Source: Apium graveolens
Taxonomy: Eukaryota > Streptophyta > Magnoliopsida > Apiales > Apiaceae
Assembly: GCF_009905375.1 (NCBI RefSeq)
Contig: NW_027417599.1
Span: 1-64,000 of the forward strand
DNA: 64,000 bases
Reading direction: 5' to 3'
Shown: piece by piece, positions 43,647-55,412 of the stretch
Layout of the letters: each line of letters opens with the position of its first letter
Numbering within the stretch: position 1 is the stretch's first letter
Notes under the pieces: generated by a model
Database searches by the model: none
The model's input: only the letters and a program-made list of their open reading frames with translations
Told to the model about the DNA's origin: nothing
Program-made: the position numbers and the translations under genes

Positions 43647-46122
43647 TCAAATATTAAGCAAGGCTAGAGTCTCCACAAAAGGATGAATAACAAACGGTGG
43701 GGGGCACTCCCATGGGTAATCGTAATTCGGATTGGGTGTCCAACTAACACATGAATCAACAAATTTGTTGGGCTCATCATTATCAAGATTATACGAAACC
43801 AGGTCCCTTGATCTTGCAAGAATTGGTTCTCCGTTGTTCCTTACACCCAAAACTTCTACACGTATAGGAGTGCTACATGTTTTACTCCAAAGAAAGTAAG
43901 CAAGAGATGATTGCTCAAGCGAATGAAGAACTGGAATGCAATGCCAACTGTCTTTATCATCTTCGGGCAATGAGATTACACGAAGCATGTCACTCTTGGT
44001 ATCGTAGCACAATATTTTTCTTCTGTAGTCGGAACCCTTTGCTATCCAAAATGCAGCACCATTAACAAAAACAGCATCTCTGTAACTAATGGCACAAACG
44101 AAAACCTTATCTTGACTTAATGCCTTCCAAGAATTAGATTTTAGACTATAAACACTAATGAAGACTGAATGAGGGTCATGCTTACCACGGGCCAAATGCA
44201 GAGGTTTGACAACATGCACCACAACATAATCATTGATTTCCGGTAAAAACCCAAAAGCCAATGCATTCCACCTACTCTCGCTAAAAGGAAGAGGTGAATC
44301 CGGGAGAGTTTTGTATTTTTCAACTAGAGGATTCCACAGATATAATTGTTATCAACATACCAATTTGAACTGTAATATCCCGTAATTTTTAGAATTCGAT
44401 CAATAATGGAATAATAGAAAAAAATATTAAAATTAGATAAGGACTAGGATTTAAAATTAGATTAGACTAATGGGCCTAAAATTTTGGATCAGATACTAAT
44501 ATGGATAACTTGTAGGTTAAGATATAGGGTTTTGTATCGTTATAAATACCCCATATTCGTATTCCTTGTTTTTATCATTAAAATTCGTAGGACTCTTCTC
44601 AGCAAAAATCAGCAGTCTTGTAAAATTCGTAGAAAATTCATCGTAAGTCGGAATTCAGTGATCCTGGACTTTTCGTAAAGCTCTTTTCGTTCTCTACAAC
44701 TTTCGTGTTTCATCTTTTTCAAGAAAATGTCGTTTAGAGGGTCAAAAAAGCTATATTCAGATCTGGTCAGGCTTTGGGGTAAGTACTTTTTGACCTACTT
44801 TTATTTTCGGAAAAGTTTTGATACTCTGATTTTCGAATTTCGTATAAGATATAAGAATTCTGTTTCGAACTATATAAGAATAAGATACGAGAATCTTTTG
44901 AAACCCAGTCTCTACGTTTTCGAACCCGTTCGTAATTTACGCTATAGTTCTGGAACTAGCCTTAGATACCCTTAGTAGGCGCACGAGTATGCAACTTTAG
45001 ATACCTATTAAGGGCGCGTAATTATTGAATTTTAGATGCCGACCACTGGCAAAGTGTGGTATATGAGAATAAGAATAAGAATTAGATGCCGGCTACTGGC
45101 AAAGTGTGGCCGTAGATCAAGACTGTGGTATTTATAAGAATTATCGTTTCATTATGTTTTACTCTGTTCTGATCTGTTATAAAAATCTGCTCTCTTCTGT
45201 TTTAAATTCTGAATTTTAAGATATAAAACTTTGGGTTGGATTTATTTTAGAAATTGTTTTTACAAAATTATTATTGTTTTGAGAAAAATCATTTTATTAA
45301 AAACACTCATTGTTTTCCGGTTAAATAGTTAGTCAATTTGTACTTGCTGAGTTTTGTACCTCACCCCTTTTATATTTCAGGTTTTGTATATGATTCGAGT
45401 TGGAAATCATTGGAGTTCGAGGATCTTAGTATGGGAGTAGATTGACCTTTGGGCTTCCGTTTTTAGCTGCGCTTTCGTAATAGTACCTTTGTGATAGAGT
45501 TTTAGATTAATAAATTATATTTTGTAATAGTTTTGATTTAGAGTTAATAGTCCGGAAGTGTGGGCTTTTGCATGAACGAAGTAAAGTTGCCGTGCAGATC
45601 AGACCATTTGATACTGCACGTCACGCACCGCTGACCTTAGGCAAGCCAGGAAGATGTTTAATCTTGCAGTATTCTTGACATTGCACATCATCAAAATGTA
45701 TTGTTAATTCTCCGATTCGATAATTTTCAAAATAGAGATATTTAGAATTAGGATTACGGGCAATAATTTTCTGCTGATTTAATTGAAGGGTAATAAACAT
45801 CGGAGTTTGACCGAGAAAGTACCATGATTTTTGGACGCACCTGCAACGTAAGATATATTTTACGGGGAGTCTTACAAGAATTCCTGCTAACAAATCTTCC
45901 GACAAGTCATCAATCTGCAATCCTTTATTCTCAGGGATATTGCAAACAAGATCATTAAACAAGGCCATCTTCATCTTCTTCTTCCCCTGTTGCTTTCGAG
46001 AGCCTTCAATCGAGTTCAACGTACTACATTGTTGTTTCTTCGAACGCTTGTGAAGCCTTCGGTTGAGGAGCTGAGTTTTAAAAAAATCCCAAAAATCTCA
46101 TCTTCTTCCTGTACTTAGACAT
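43647..46122 (-). pseudogene. F-box pseudogene split by solo LTR, unit 2 copy
   Basis: Copy of 15105-17580 with every lesion shared: early stop, Trp-to-stop, 34-codon in-frame loss and LTR at 44371-45572. All damage therefore preceded the unit duplication. Confidence 0.9.
44371..45572 (+). mobile_element. Solo LTR, unit 2 copy
   Basis: TGTAATATCCCG...CTTTTGCA with TGAAC duplication at 44366-44370 and 45573-45577; TATAAATA at 44541. Copy of 15829-17030. Confidence 0.88.
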
Positions 46123-46334
46123 TGATTTGATTTCGGGAAATTTGGCCCGCTGCAGCTTATTATTTATTTGACCTAACCTGTTCTTGTTTTTCCGCATCTT
46201 TCTAGATTTTATTTTTAAGATCATCCAATTTTTAACAATCCCTATTGGTCGGTCGGGTCAGGTCAATCCTATTTATTGGCAGTCGGCCAATTTTTATTGA
46301 TCATTAAATTAATTTTAATTCTAGTTGATATTAA

Positions 46335-46382
46335 CATTACAAGAAAAACGGGTAAATACGACCGGTTAAAAATCCGTTGTAT
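46335..46382 (+). repeat. CACTA-like terminal fragment, unit 2 copy
   Basis: CATTACAAGAAAAACGGG; copy of 17793-17840. The single added A that distinguishes unit 2 lies just downstream near 46414. Confidence 0.4.
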
Positions 46383-46597
46383 TTTGTTGAAGAAGATAGA
46401 TAGATACAAAATTGCAAGTTGATAAGTTTCGAAACGTACCGAATTTCTGGAGGGTCGGATCGGAAAATTGAAAAATGAGTTGCGGGAGAAGAGCAGGGGA
46501 GTGCAACGAAGTAAAGTGGTACATAAAGTTTCCAATGAGAGTTATGTGAATTGTGGGGTTTAGAAGGGGTTTAGGCCATTTGAGAGAGATAGAGAGG

Positions 46598-46701
46598 TAG
46601 AAAAAGAAAGAAGGGGAGCAAGGGAGGAGGAGGAGGCGCGGGGGTTAGGTAGACACTGGACAGGGTAACAAGGGGTGGGGGCGGGGGCGGGTGGTAAGGG
46701 G
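46598..46701 (+). other. Purine-rich tract with G-quadruplex motif, unit 2 copy
   Basis: GGGG-T-GGGGG-C-GGGGG-C-GGG at 46672-46691. Confidence 0.75.
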
Positions 46702-47107
46702 TTTAAAATTAAAAAATTATATTATTTTATAGTTTTTTTATAAAATATAATACCAACCCTTAGATTATATTTTAGTGTTTAAATTTGCGGATCGCTGACG
46801 TGGTCAGGCTAAATACAACCGCAGTTAGTTGAATTTAGGAGTGTCAATTTATAAATTCAGTTCATTTATTACGTATTTGTTGTTATGAAAATTAAAATCC
46901 GGATTATTTCTATAAAAAATATTGGAATTTGTTAAACTTTTTCTTAAAATTTTATAATTTTATAATTTATTTTAAAAACTCATTATTTTAATAGAAAATT
47001 AAATTTTGATTTTGATCGATTTTATGATAAATTCAATTAATAAGAATGTGCGGTAAAATTTAGAATTATGTTTAATTATACTTTATTTGTTAAAATAATG
47101 GAGCTCC

Positions 47108-48840
47108 AATAATTAAAATACATTTTATTTTTTCTAAATTTTTATAATATTACTAAAATATATAGATATTGAAATCTGTAAAGTTAGATCATTCATAAAT
47201 ATTTTTAAAAATCGAAACATGGGTATTAGACTAATACTAGTAATAATTACTTGTCAAACTACTAGTTGAGAGTGAAAATAGCAAGCTAAATATATTTTTT
47301 TTTTCTAATTTTTTATAATATCACTAAAATATATAACTCTTGACATCTGTAAGTTTGGCTAATTCATAAACATTTTTAAAAAAATTGAAACATCGGTATT
47401 AGACTAACACTAGTAAGAAATACCAGTCAAACTACTTGTTGAATGTTAAAATAGCAAATCAAATATATTTATTTTTTTCTAAAACTTTTGTAATATCACT
47501 TAAGTATATAAATCTTCACATCTGTAAAGTTGGATCATTCATAAATATTTTTTAAAAAATCAAAACATAGCTATTAGACTAACACTAGTAAAAAAATACT
47601 GGTTAAACTACTAGTTTACTATTTAAATAGCAAATCAAATACATTTATTTTTTTCTAAAATTTTTATTATATCACTAAAATATATAGATCTTTACATTCT
47701 TACGGTTGGATCATTCATAAACATTTTGTAAAAAATTGAAACATCGGTATGAGACTAAACAGTAGTAAGAAGTATGGGTCAAATTACTAGTTAACTGTTA
47801 AAATAACAAACCAAATATATTTATTTTTTTCTAAAAATTTTATCATATCATTAAAATATATAGATCTTTACATACTTACGGTTGGATCATTCATAAATAT
47901 TTTGTAAAAAATCGAAACATCGGTATGAGACTAAACACTAGTAAGAAGTACTGGTCAAACTACTAGTTGACTGTTAAAATAACAAACCACATACATTTAT
48001 CTTTTATTAAAATTTTATCATATCATTAAAATATATAGATCTTGACATCCTTTCGGTTGGATCATTCATAATTTTTTTGAAAAAAATCGAAACATCGGTA
48101 CGGGACTAAACACTAGTAAGAATAATTGGTCAAACTATTGGTTGACTGTTAAAAATAGCAAACCAAATATATTTATTTTTTTTCCAAAATTTTAATTATA
48201 TCACTGAAATATATATATCTTTACATCCTTATGGTTGGATCATTCATAAACATTTTGTAAAAAATTGAAATATCGGTATGAGACTAAACACTAGTAAGAC
48301 GTACTGGTCAAACTACTTGTTGAATGTTAAAATAACAAATCAAATACATTTATTATTTTCTAAAATTTTATCATATCACTAAAATATATAAATCTTGACA
48401 TCCTTACGGTTGGATCATTCATAAACATCTTTTAAAAAATTAAAATATCGGTACGGGACTAAATAACCAGTCGAATTACTAGTTGACTGTTAAAATAGCA
48501 AACCAAATACATTTATTTTTTTCTAAATTTTTTATCATATCACTAAAATATATAGATTTTTGACATACTTGCGGTTGTATCATTCATAAATATTTTTTAA
48601 AAAATTGAACATCAGTATGTGACTAAACACTAGTAAGAAGTAATAGTCAAACTATTAGTTGACTATTAAAATAGTCAACCAAATATATTATTTTTTTCTA
48701 AAAATTTATCAGATCACTAAAATATATAGATCTTGATATCCTTACGGTTGGAATATTCATAAATATTTTTAAAAAAAATCAAAAAATTAGTTTAGGAGTA
48801 AAAGTTGGGACTAAAAGTGGTCAAACTAGTGATTGATTGT
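47108..48840. repeat. Tandem array B, full version of about ten ~174-bp monomers (unit 2)
   Basis: GGTTGGATCATTCATAAA-type motifs recur near 47185, 47357, 47530, 47706, 47880, 48055, 48232, 48408, 48566 and 48745. The left ~640 bp are the part also kept in unit 1. Monomers carry GAAACATCGGTATGAGACTA and CAAACTACTAGTTGACTGTT. The array ends about where the Copia gag remnant starts. Confidence 0.88.
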
Positions 48841-48848
48841 TAAAAGCA

Positions 48849-49380
48849 TGGAACCTTTGCCTACTATATTGAAAGCTTATCATATCCTTCAGCAAATTGA
48901 GAAACAATATCATCTTAATATGCCCACGAATAAATCAGATGTTAGTGCTCTTTATAGTAACAATAATTCTTCCTATCCTTCCATTTCAAGAAATTTGGCA
49001 CCTAAGAAAGATTTTAAAATGAACAAAATGGATCTGGTTTGTAATCATTGTAAGAGGAAGAGTCACTCTTTTGATTAGTGTTTTAAATTACATTGGGGTT
49101 TCAGATTGGTATGTCAATCTCAAGGGCAAACAAAATATTATTTCTACATCTACAGGACTTTCTGGCAATAAATTTGGAGCACAGGTTTTGATGCTTCTGG
49201 ATTGCTTAGCTCTAGTTCTTTGGATATTAATACTTCTTCTGACACTCAGAATTTTCCCCATATAGATAATCAAATGGTTACTTCGGTTTATAAGGAAGTG
49301 TTAAAGATGATGTAACAGAATGTTAGTCTCTCTGAAACTGATGCTTCTTGCAACTTTGAAGGTACTGCTTCAGCTTTTAA
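48849..49380 (+). pseudogene. Copia gag C-terminal remnant with zinc knuckle
   Basis: Reads MEPLPTILKAYHILQQIEKQ then a Ser/Asn-rich linker and a knuckle CNHCKRKSHSFD-stop-CFKLH: the CX2CX4HX4C spacing is kept but a stop codon (TAG, about 49076) falls just before the last Cys. Beyond it the frame is shifted. Confidence 0.75.
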
Positions 49381-49394
49381 TACTCAGTCTACAG

Positions 49395-50500
49395 CTGATT
49401 ATCCTTACTGGATAGTAGATACATGGGCTAGTGATCATATGGTTTGTCTATCAGATTTGTTTGTTGATATGACAAAATTATCTACTCCAATTCAAATCAC
49501 TTTACCTAATGGTTCTTCTCAAGTAGTTGATCACACTGGCACTGTTTTCTTAACCTTTAATATCAAATTACTTGATGTCCTATATATGCCAGGATTTAAA
49601 CATAATCTATTATCAGTTTGTAAGTTATTGGATCATAACAATTTACTTGCTAAATTTGATAAAGATTGCTGTATTTTTCAGGACCTTTTGGCTGATTCTA
49701 TCCAAGCCACTGGATTAAAAACAAATGAACTTTACAGGATCACTTGCTATTCGATTTCTTCCTGTAATTTGTCTTTCTACAGTTATTTGAATTCTCATGT
49801 TGTTTCTAGTAGTTTGGATGTAATTCATGCTAGATTGGGACATGTCTCTTTAGGCAAATATAAACATTTGTCTGATTATGTATCTTGTTCTAAAACTCAT
49901 GATTTATTTTGTGAATCATGCATTCTTGCTAAACATCATAAATTTTCCTATCCATAATTTATTTCTAGAGCCCCTTTTCCTTTTCATTTGTTACATATTG
50001 ATTTATGGGGTCCTTTTCATATCCCTAGTATTTCTGGTGGTAGATACTTTCTTATCATTTTAGATGATTTTACAAGAGTTACATGGACGCAATTACTACA
50101 TACTAAGGATCGGGTGTTTAGTATTGTTCAAGGTTTTTTAGATTAGACCAGTAATCATTTCAATCATATTGTAAAGTTCATCAGATCTGATAATGGCACT
50201 GAAATTGTTCAGCCTAATTGTGCCATTCTTTTTTCATCAGAAAGCATAGTTCATCCAGAAAGTATTCTGGTAATCCTCAATATAATGGTAGGGTTGAAAG
50301 GAAGCATAAACATTTATTAGACACTGCTAGGACAAATAGAATTCATGCTAATTTGCCACTTAAGTTTTGAGGTGATTGTATTCTACCTGCTACATACTTG
50401 ATTAACCTTATGCCTAGTTTTGTTATGAATTGGAAGATCCCTTATGAACAAGCCTGCTTCTTATGATAATTTGAGAGTCATTGGTTGCCTTTGTTTTGTT
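49395..50500 (+). pseudogene. Copia protease-integrase remnant
   Basis: Protease region WIVDTWASDHM (DTGASDHM is usual, so the catalytic Gly is Trp), then LYMPGFKHNLLSVCKLL. GAG-pre-integrase HARLGHVSLGKYKHLSDYV with CESCILAKHHKFSYP. Integrase core begins HIDLWGPFHIPSISGGRYFL and continues to IRSDNGTE near 50195, with intervening stops (about 49957 and 50144) and a frameshift. Inactive. Confidence 0.8.
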
Positions 50501-50929
50501 GTAATTCCCTCGTATGATAAATTGTCTCCTAGAGTCAGAAAATGCATTCTTCTTGGATATCCTTATGCTCAAAAAGGTTAGGTCTTATATGATCTTGAAT
50601 CTCATGAGAATTTTTTTAGTAGAGATGTTATTTTTAACGAATTTTTTTCCTTTTTACTGTATCTTTTATTCCAAAATATTCATAGTACGTACTGTTCTAG
50701 ATTCTTCTTCTAGAATTTCTGAGGCTTCTACCTTTCCTATTATTTCTGAATCAGTTTTAACAAGAAGATATTATAGACTTTCTCAGGTTCACAAGAAATT
50801 TGATCGGTTTGTCATCTCAACAATTCCTTAAACTTCTATCAATACTTGTCATGCGTTTAATGTTTTCTTTCAATCAACTTTTTCTCATCTCAACCCACAA
50901 TATCTTCACAGCCTTAATGTTGTTCTTAA

Positions 50930-51935
50930 TATATACAAATGAACCTAGTTCTTATAATAAGGCTAAAGATGACCCGGGATGGGTTGCTGCTGTGCAGAAA
51001 GAGCTTGATGCTCTTGATGCCAATAATACCCGGACTTTAACTACTCTACCTCCTAATACTCATGGCATTGATCTAAATGGGTTTTTAAGATCAAGTTTAA
51101 CCAAGATGGTTAAGTTGAAAGATATAAGGCAAGACTAGTTGCTAGAGGTGATAAACAGATCAAAGGAAAGGATTTGAAACATACATTCACTCATGTTGCA
51201 AATTTTACTATTGTGAGGTTTTTTATTGCCTTAACTGCAGCACATGACTGGAATCTCCAAAAATTGGATGTTAACAATGCAGTTCTTAATGGTTTTATTG
51301 ATGCGGATATCTATATGACTCCTCCTCCTGGTTATACCAAAGTTGCCCCCGATCTTGTCTGCAAACTCAAAAGATCTATCTATGGTTTAAGACATGTTTC
51401 CGGGAAATGAAATTATGAGTTTTCCAACTTCTTGATCTTCATGAGTTATGTTCAGTCTACACAAAATTATTCTTTATTTGTCAAAGCTTCTGATGAATCT
51501 TTTACTGTAATTGTTTGCTATGTTGATGACTTACTGTTGACTAGGAATGATTATACTGAAATTTCTTTTATTAAATCTGAGCTACATAAGGCTTTTACCA
51601 TTAAAGATATCGGTAATCTCAAATACTTACTTGGTATTAAGGTTACTAGAGATTCTTCTGATATTAGATTAAATCAGAGAAAATACATTTTGGATCTTCT
51701 TACTGCTACTCATATCGATAATTGTAAGTCTGTTTTTTGCCATGGACAAGGGCCTTCAGTTAACCCTTGATGCTACACCAAAATTGTCCGATCCTGAAGT
51801 CTACAGACGCATTGTTGGGAAACTCTTATATTGGAATCTCACAAGACCTGGTATCTCTTATTCTGTTCAACAACTTTCTCAGTTTCTTTCAGCTCTTGCT
51901 CAGAGTCATCTCTTGATGTTGTTTTTCATGTCCTG
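50930..51935 (+). pseudogene. Copia reverse transcriptase remnant
   Basis: Starts near KAKDDPGWVAAVQKELDALD, passes LDVNNAVLNGFIDADIYM (usual LDV-NAFLNG-L-E-VYM) and LKRSIYGLRH, and reaches the catalytic YVDD at 51519-51530 followed by DIGNLKYLLGIKV. A stop at 51408-51410 and frameshifts near 51095 and 51745 break it. The frame ends at a small inserted element at 51945. Confidence 0.85.
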
Positions 51936-51944
51936 AAATACTTA

Positions 51945-52068
51945 ACATTTCATTTCAAATGAGAAATTTCAAATGACAGGATTTGAGTTGTCATTTCAAA
52001 TTCTCATGTTTATACTAATATTTGAATGTCCTGAATTTCAAATGAAATCCAGTTTTCCAAACGGGCCA
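51945..52068. mobile_element. Small MITE nested in Copia pol
   Basis: Copia coding sequence reads HVLKYL up to CTTA (51941-51944) and resumes KGIL at AAGGGTATC (52071). The intervening 124 bp start ACATTTCATTTCAAATGAG, end CCAAACGGGCCA, contain several ATTTCAAAT words in both orientations, and are flanked by TA on each side. Confidence 0.65.
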
Positions 52069-52070
52069 TA

Positions 52071-52561
52071 AAGGGTATCTTGAATGTTGGACTGTTTTAT
52101 AAGTCTAATATTTCGTTGGAATTATCTGCTTATTGTATGCTGATTGGGGTACTTGTCCCTTCTCAGCCAGATATCTTTCTGGTTATGCAGCTTTTCTGGG
52201 TTCTTTTTTAATTTCTTGGAAAATCAAGAAATCAAAGATTGTTTCTAAGAGCACTGCTGAGGCAGAATATCGTTGTATGAGCTATACTACATGTAAGATT
52301 ATTTGGTTAGAAAGGCTTTTAAACGATCTCCATATTCAAGTTCCCACACCAATTAATATATACTATGATAATATTGCGGCCAAACACATAGCAGAGCATC
52401 AAATATTTCCAGAACGCACCAAGAATTTGAAGATAGATTATCATTTTATTCGGGATTATGTCACTTCTGGCTTCCTCAAAAATTTTCACATTCAGCTTAC
52501 TGATTTATTGACAAAACCACTTCCTGCTGCTCAATATAAAGAGTTATACCCTCTGTTATAA
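52071..52561 (+). pseudogene. Copia RNase H remnant
   Basis: Contains AFLGSFLISWKIKKSKIVSK then STAEAEYRCM with the RNase H acidic motif, IYYDNIAAKHIAEHQIFPER, KNLKIDYHFIRDYV and the terminal LTDLLTKPLPAAQYKEL, all typical of the Copia C-terminus. The main frame is open for 142 codons. It ends at 52561, directly at an AATCGCCGATAAATCG repeat. Confidence 0.85.
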
Positions 52562-52735
52562 AAATTGGCCGATTTTTCAAAAATCGCCGATAAATCGCTC
52601 AAAAATCGGTCAAAAATATTTGTCCGATTTGACCGATTTCCGATAAATCGCCGATAAATCATCCGATTTTTTAAAAATTGTCCAATAAATCGTAAATCGG
52701 TACCTCAACCAAATAGTTCCGATTTCCGAAATCTG
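52562..52735. repeat. CGATAAATCG-rich short repeat
   Basis: About 170 bp dominated by ATCGCCGATAAATCG, AAAATCGG and CCGATTT words in both orientations, able to fold back many times. Probably the remains of a MITE-like element that replaced the Copia 3' end. Confidence 0.6.
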
Positions 52736-52840
52736 TAAGACTGGTTATACCTCAAGCTAGTTCTTGTTAACATATCGTTTAATTTCAAAGTGTAGTAGAG
52801 CGTTCATATTACGATTTGGCAAATTCAATATCATAAAGAT

Positions 52841-52906
52841 TCCGCAGTAGCGCTGGCTAATCAGAAAAACAAATTGATTATTCCAGGTTCGATCCCCGGC
52901 TGCGGA
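52841..52906 (+). other. tRNA-like D-armless element T6 (unit 2 only)
   Basis: Perfect TCCGCAG/CTGCGGA acceptor-like stem, GTAGCGCTGGCTAA, central TAATCA...TGATTA hairpin (6 bp), T-arm CCAGG-TTCGATC-CCCGG with one mismatch, and a strong TTTTTTTATTTTTT run from 52911. Its central hairpin differs in sequence from all other copies but keeps pairing. No inverted partner is seen nearby. Confidence 0.7.
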
Positions 52907-52944
52907 GTTTATTTTTTTATTTTTTCAGCCTAACTGTGCCAATA

Positions 52945-53160
52945 TCAGGGTGACAGCCACCATAATGGCACTGCACTATAGAATGCTATAGTGTCTAATG
53001 CCATACGTTCTTCATCAGTCAGCATGAAAGAATCACCCCAGTTAGAGTCATGATCCAGAATCGTGTTTTGAAAAGTTAAAATGATTTCAACAACACCTAA
53101 ATGCCTACTAGCTGCCAAATGTAATGCAGATTCTCCCAGCTTTGTAGCTTCCAATATTAG
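52945..53160 (-). pseudogene. Second ankyrin-gene fragment (unit 2 only)
   Basis: Minus-strand reading EATKLGESALHLAASRHLGVVEIIL is a clear ankyrin repeat, followed by HDSNWGDSFMLTDEERMALDTIA, which aligns with the fragment at 8780-8954 (LTDEERVAL, and TGACTCTAACT in the DNA). It is only part of an N-terminal region, with no start and a stop after ~69 residues. Here the ankyrin repeat missing from the other fragment is retained. Confidence 0.65.
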
Positions 53161-53169
53161 GATGAGAAG

Positions 53170-53663
53170 CTAGCTAGTATGTGCCACATACTGAAAAGGC
53201 TCGGCGTTGACAATGGCAATCTGACCACCAGTCAGACTAAGCAACCGAACAGGTGCTCTTAGAGTTCCTGCAGGAGGCAACACTTTACAAGAGGTCCCAG
53301 TAGCAGGAAGCTTCAAGGTGACAAAACACGGAACTCGTCGACTGGGATCATAAATAATACCATCTTTAAAAGAAATTAATCCCGAATAAAATCCAGACGT
53401 ATTTGTTACAGCTGTGCCAGGGTGCCACTAGCACCCTTGCACGAGCCAGTAACAAGCACTCCGGATGCCCCTAAAATGTCACGGCTTTTTGGACGGGCTC
53501 CGGAGGGCGTGCACGCCACGAAACCGTTAAATTGTACCTGAACTACTTTAACTAGACTTGTAATTGGCTGCAGCCTCGCTTGGCCTACATGCATTGACAC
53601 AGATAGTAATATTAGGATTGATACATAAACAACCATGGACTTGGCTGAGTTATAATAAGCCAT
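53170..53663 (-). pseudogene. Phylloplanin-like secreted protein gene with frameshift (unit 2 only)
   Basis: ATG at 53663 starts a signal peptide (MVVYVSILILLSVSMHVGQA, cleavage near residue 29), followed by VQVQFNGFVACTPSGARPKS and GVLVTGSCKG, the N-terminal pattern of phylloplanin-like proteins (small secreted leaf-surface antimicrobial proteins of the Ole e 1-like fold). A stop at 53406-53408 ends this frame after 85 codons. The rest of the family pattern (VTNTSGFYSGL, C-VLPPAGTLRAPVRL, the closing PFQY) continues in another frame to a TAG at 53170, so a single-base shift near 53408-53425 separates the halves. Total span (~164 codons) fits the family. It could be a sequencing error or a true lesion; family call rests on motif recall. 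Confidence 0.6.
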
Positions 53664-54174
53664 AGGAACTATGTTGTGTAATTATTTTTTTTGACAAGTG
53701 TCTGTGTTGTAATTTGAATGTGTAGACACCAATTTATGGAGTTTTTTTTACATTATTGTGTTCTGAGAACCGGTCCATTAAAAAATATTAAGATTGTACG
53801 AAAAGGCACCGTACAAATCATACATTAGATTCAACGCGCTCGAAATGCCAGCCAACCAGAGCTATATTATATTGAGAAACCGTCCATCTAAAACATTATT
53901 GTGTTAGAAAACGACCCATATGAATCTTATATGAGTAATGTTATGTATCCAGAATTTGTTACAAAAAATTTGTAGAGAATGGCATGTTAATTGATGTGGA
54001 ATATTTTAATTATGTTTGTTGATATTTTAATTGTAATTGTTGATGTGAATACACAGACTCATTTCAATTAAAACATGTTACATGTACAGAATTGTGCATG
54101 AAGCAATTTCCATCTTATATTATATTCATCATGTCCTCCATGGGCTTATTTTATATGGGATGTATTTTACAATA
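53664..54174. other. 5' flank of phylloplanin-like gene, nothing else seen
   Basis: AT-rich, with a repeated GAGAACCGG/GAGAAACCG...TCCAT phrase near 53765 and 53874. It ends at the unit 1 deletion breakpoint equivalent (54161). Confidence 0.4.
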
Positions 54175-54176
54175 TA

Positions 54177-54435
54177 CTCTCTCTGTCCCTAAAAACGTTT
54201 CATCTTTGTGTTGGACACGTTTGCCAATGCACACTTTTGATTGTTAATATCTTTAAATTCGTATTAGTATTAAATATAAAAATTTCACTGTATTAAAGTA
54301 CTGATAAATACGAATCCAACGAGATCACTCATGACTATGTTTGATATTATAGATTAAACGTAAATTAGTAGTTAATCGCTTACCGTAAATAGTACCGAAA
54401 GTCAAATTAGGCAACGTATTAAGGGACGGAGGGAG
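54177..54435. mobile_element. Stowaway-like MITE, unit 2 copy
   Basis: Copy of 19221-19479, TA flanks at 54175-54176 and 54436-54437. Confidence 0.85.
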
Positions 54436-54437
54436 TA

Positions 54438-55412
54438 TAAAATAAGCCCATTATTTACTAAATACATTTTTTAATTATTAGTCAGGGCCTCAAGGGCCTC
54501 ATGGGGGATTGTAAATGGAAGGTTTTCTCATCCTCAACCAAGATGTGCGGAGGTGATAATGTTCAAAGTATTTTCCCACATTCACGATTGATTCTCTGTA
54601 AAGATTTTTTCAACAGAATATTCCAATAATGATCATCCACACCAATTCTCAGAAACCTGATCAGTTACCAATCGGGTTCTATGATACTTTCGTGACAAGA
54701 CTGAACCGAAACCGAAAAATGTAATTAAAGTATATAGTTTCAGTTCAGTTTAAGATTTTAAGTAATTTATTTGGTTCGGTCGACGATTTTAAATAATTTG
54801 TTCAAGCGATTGATGTGTTTGATTTGTTAGAAGCTGGGGCCTAGGCCCATTTGATGTAATGAATAGTTAAAAGTGCTAGGCCCAATTATGATGTAATGGG
54901 CTATGGGTAATTATGAATAACTAGCTTAAATCCTGTGTAATGCACGGGTTCCGTTGATATTTAAAAATATTATTTATCCCGTCATATTATAATTTTAAAA
55001 TATTTATATATATATATATATATAATAATCATAAATTTGTAATTAAAATTATAGGATAACATGTGTTCATAGTTTTTAGTTTAACAACATAGCAGTTTAG
55101 GAGATATATAATACTATTTATTTATTTAAAAGAGGATAATTTGTGATTGTAGTTTAATAGTATAAGTATAACACTATGTTCAGTAGTTTAACAATTTAGT
55201 AGTTTTGTGAATATATAACACTACTTATTTATCTTTTTTATAACAAAAAAATATGGATAATCGTTAACACTACTTATTTATCTTTTTAATAACAAAAAAT
55301 ATGGATAATCGTTGTACAAATATGATTTTAAAAGTTTTGCTAAAAGGGACGGAAGGAGATATGTAATGCACGACCTGTAAAGAGCTAAACAAAAAGTTAG
55401 GGTTCACAAGCC
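54438..55412. other. 5' flank of F2, unit 2 copy
   Basis: Copy of 19482-20458 with the TA run shortened by two bases near 55003-55024. Confidence 0.45.

Larger units (their letters stand above)
48841..52561 (+). mobile_element. Second decayed Ty1/Copia element, LTR-less (unit 2 only)
   Basis: Order gag C-terminus, protease, GAG-pre-integrase, integrase, reverse transcriptase, RNase H, all on the plus strand and all broken by stops or frameshifts. No LTR or primer-binding site is found at either side: the left abuts array B and the right abuts a CGATAAATCG-rich repeat. It is a different lineage from the SIRE-like element: its YVDDLLLT-N and KSTAEAEYR context is closer to Ale/Retrofit-type Copia (recalled similarity only). 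Confidence 0.85.
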
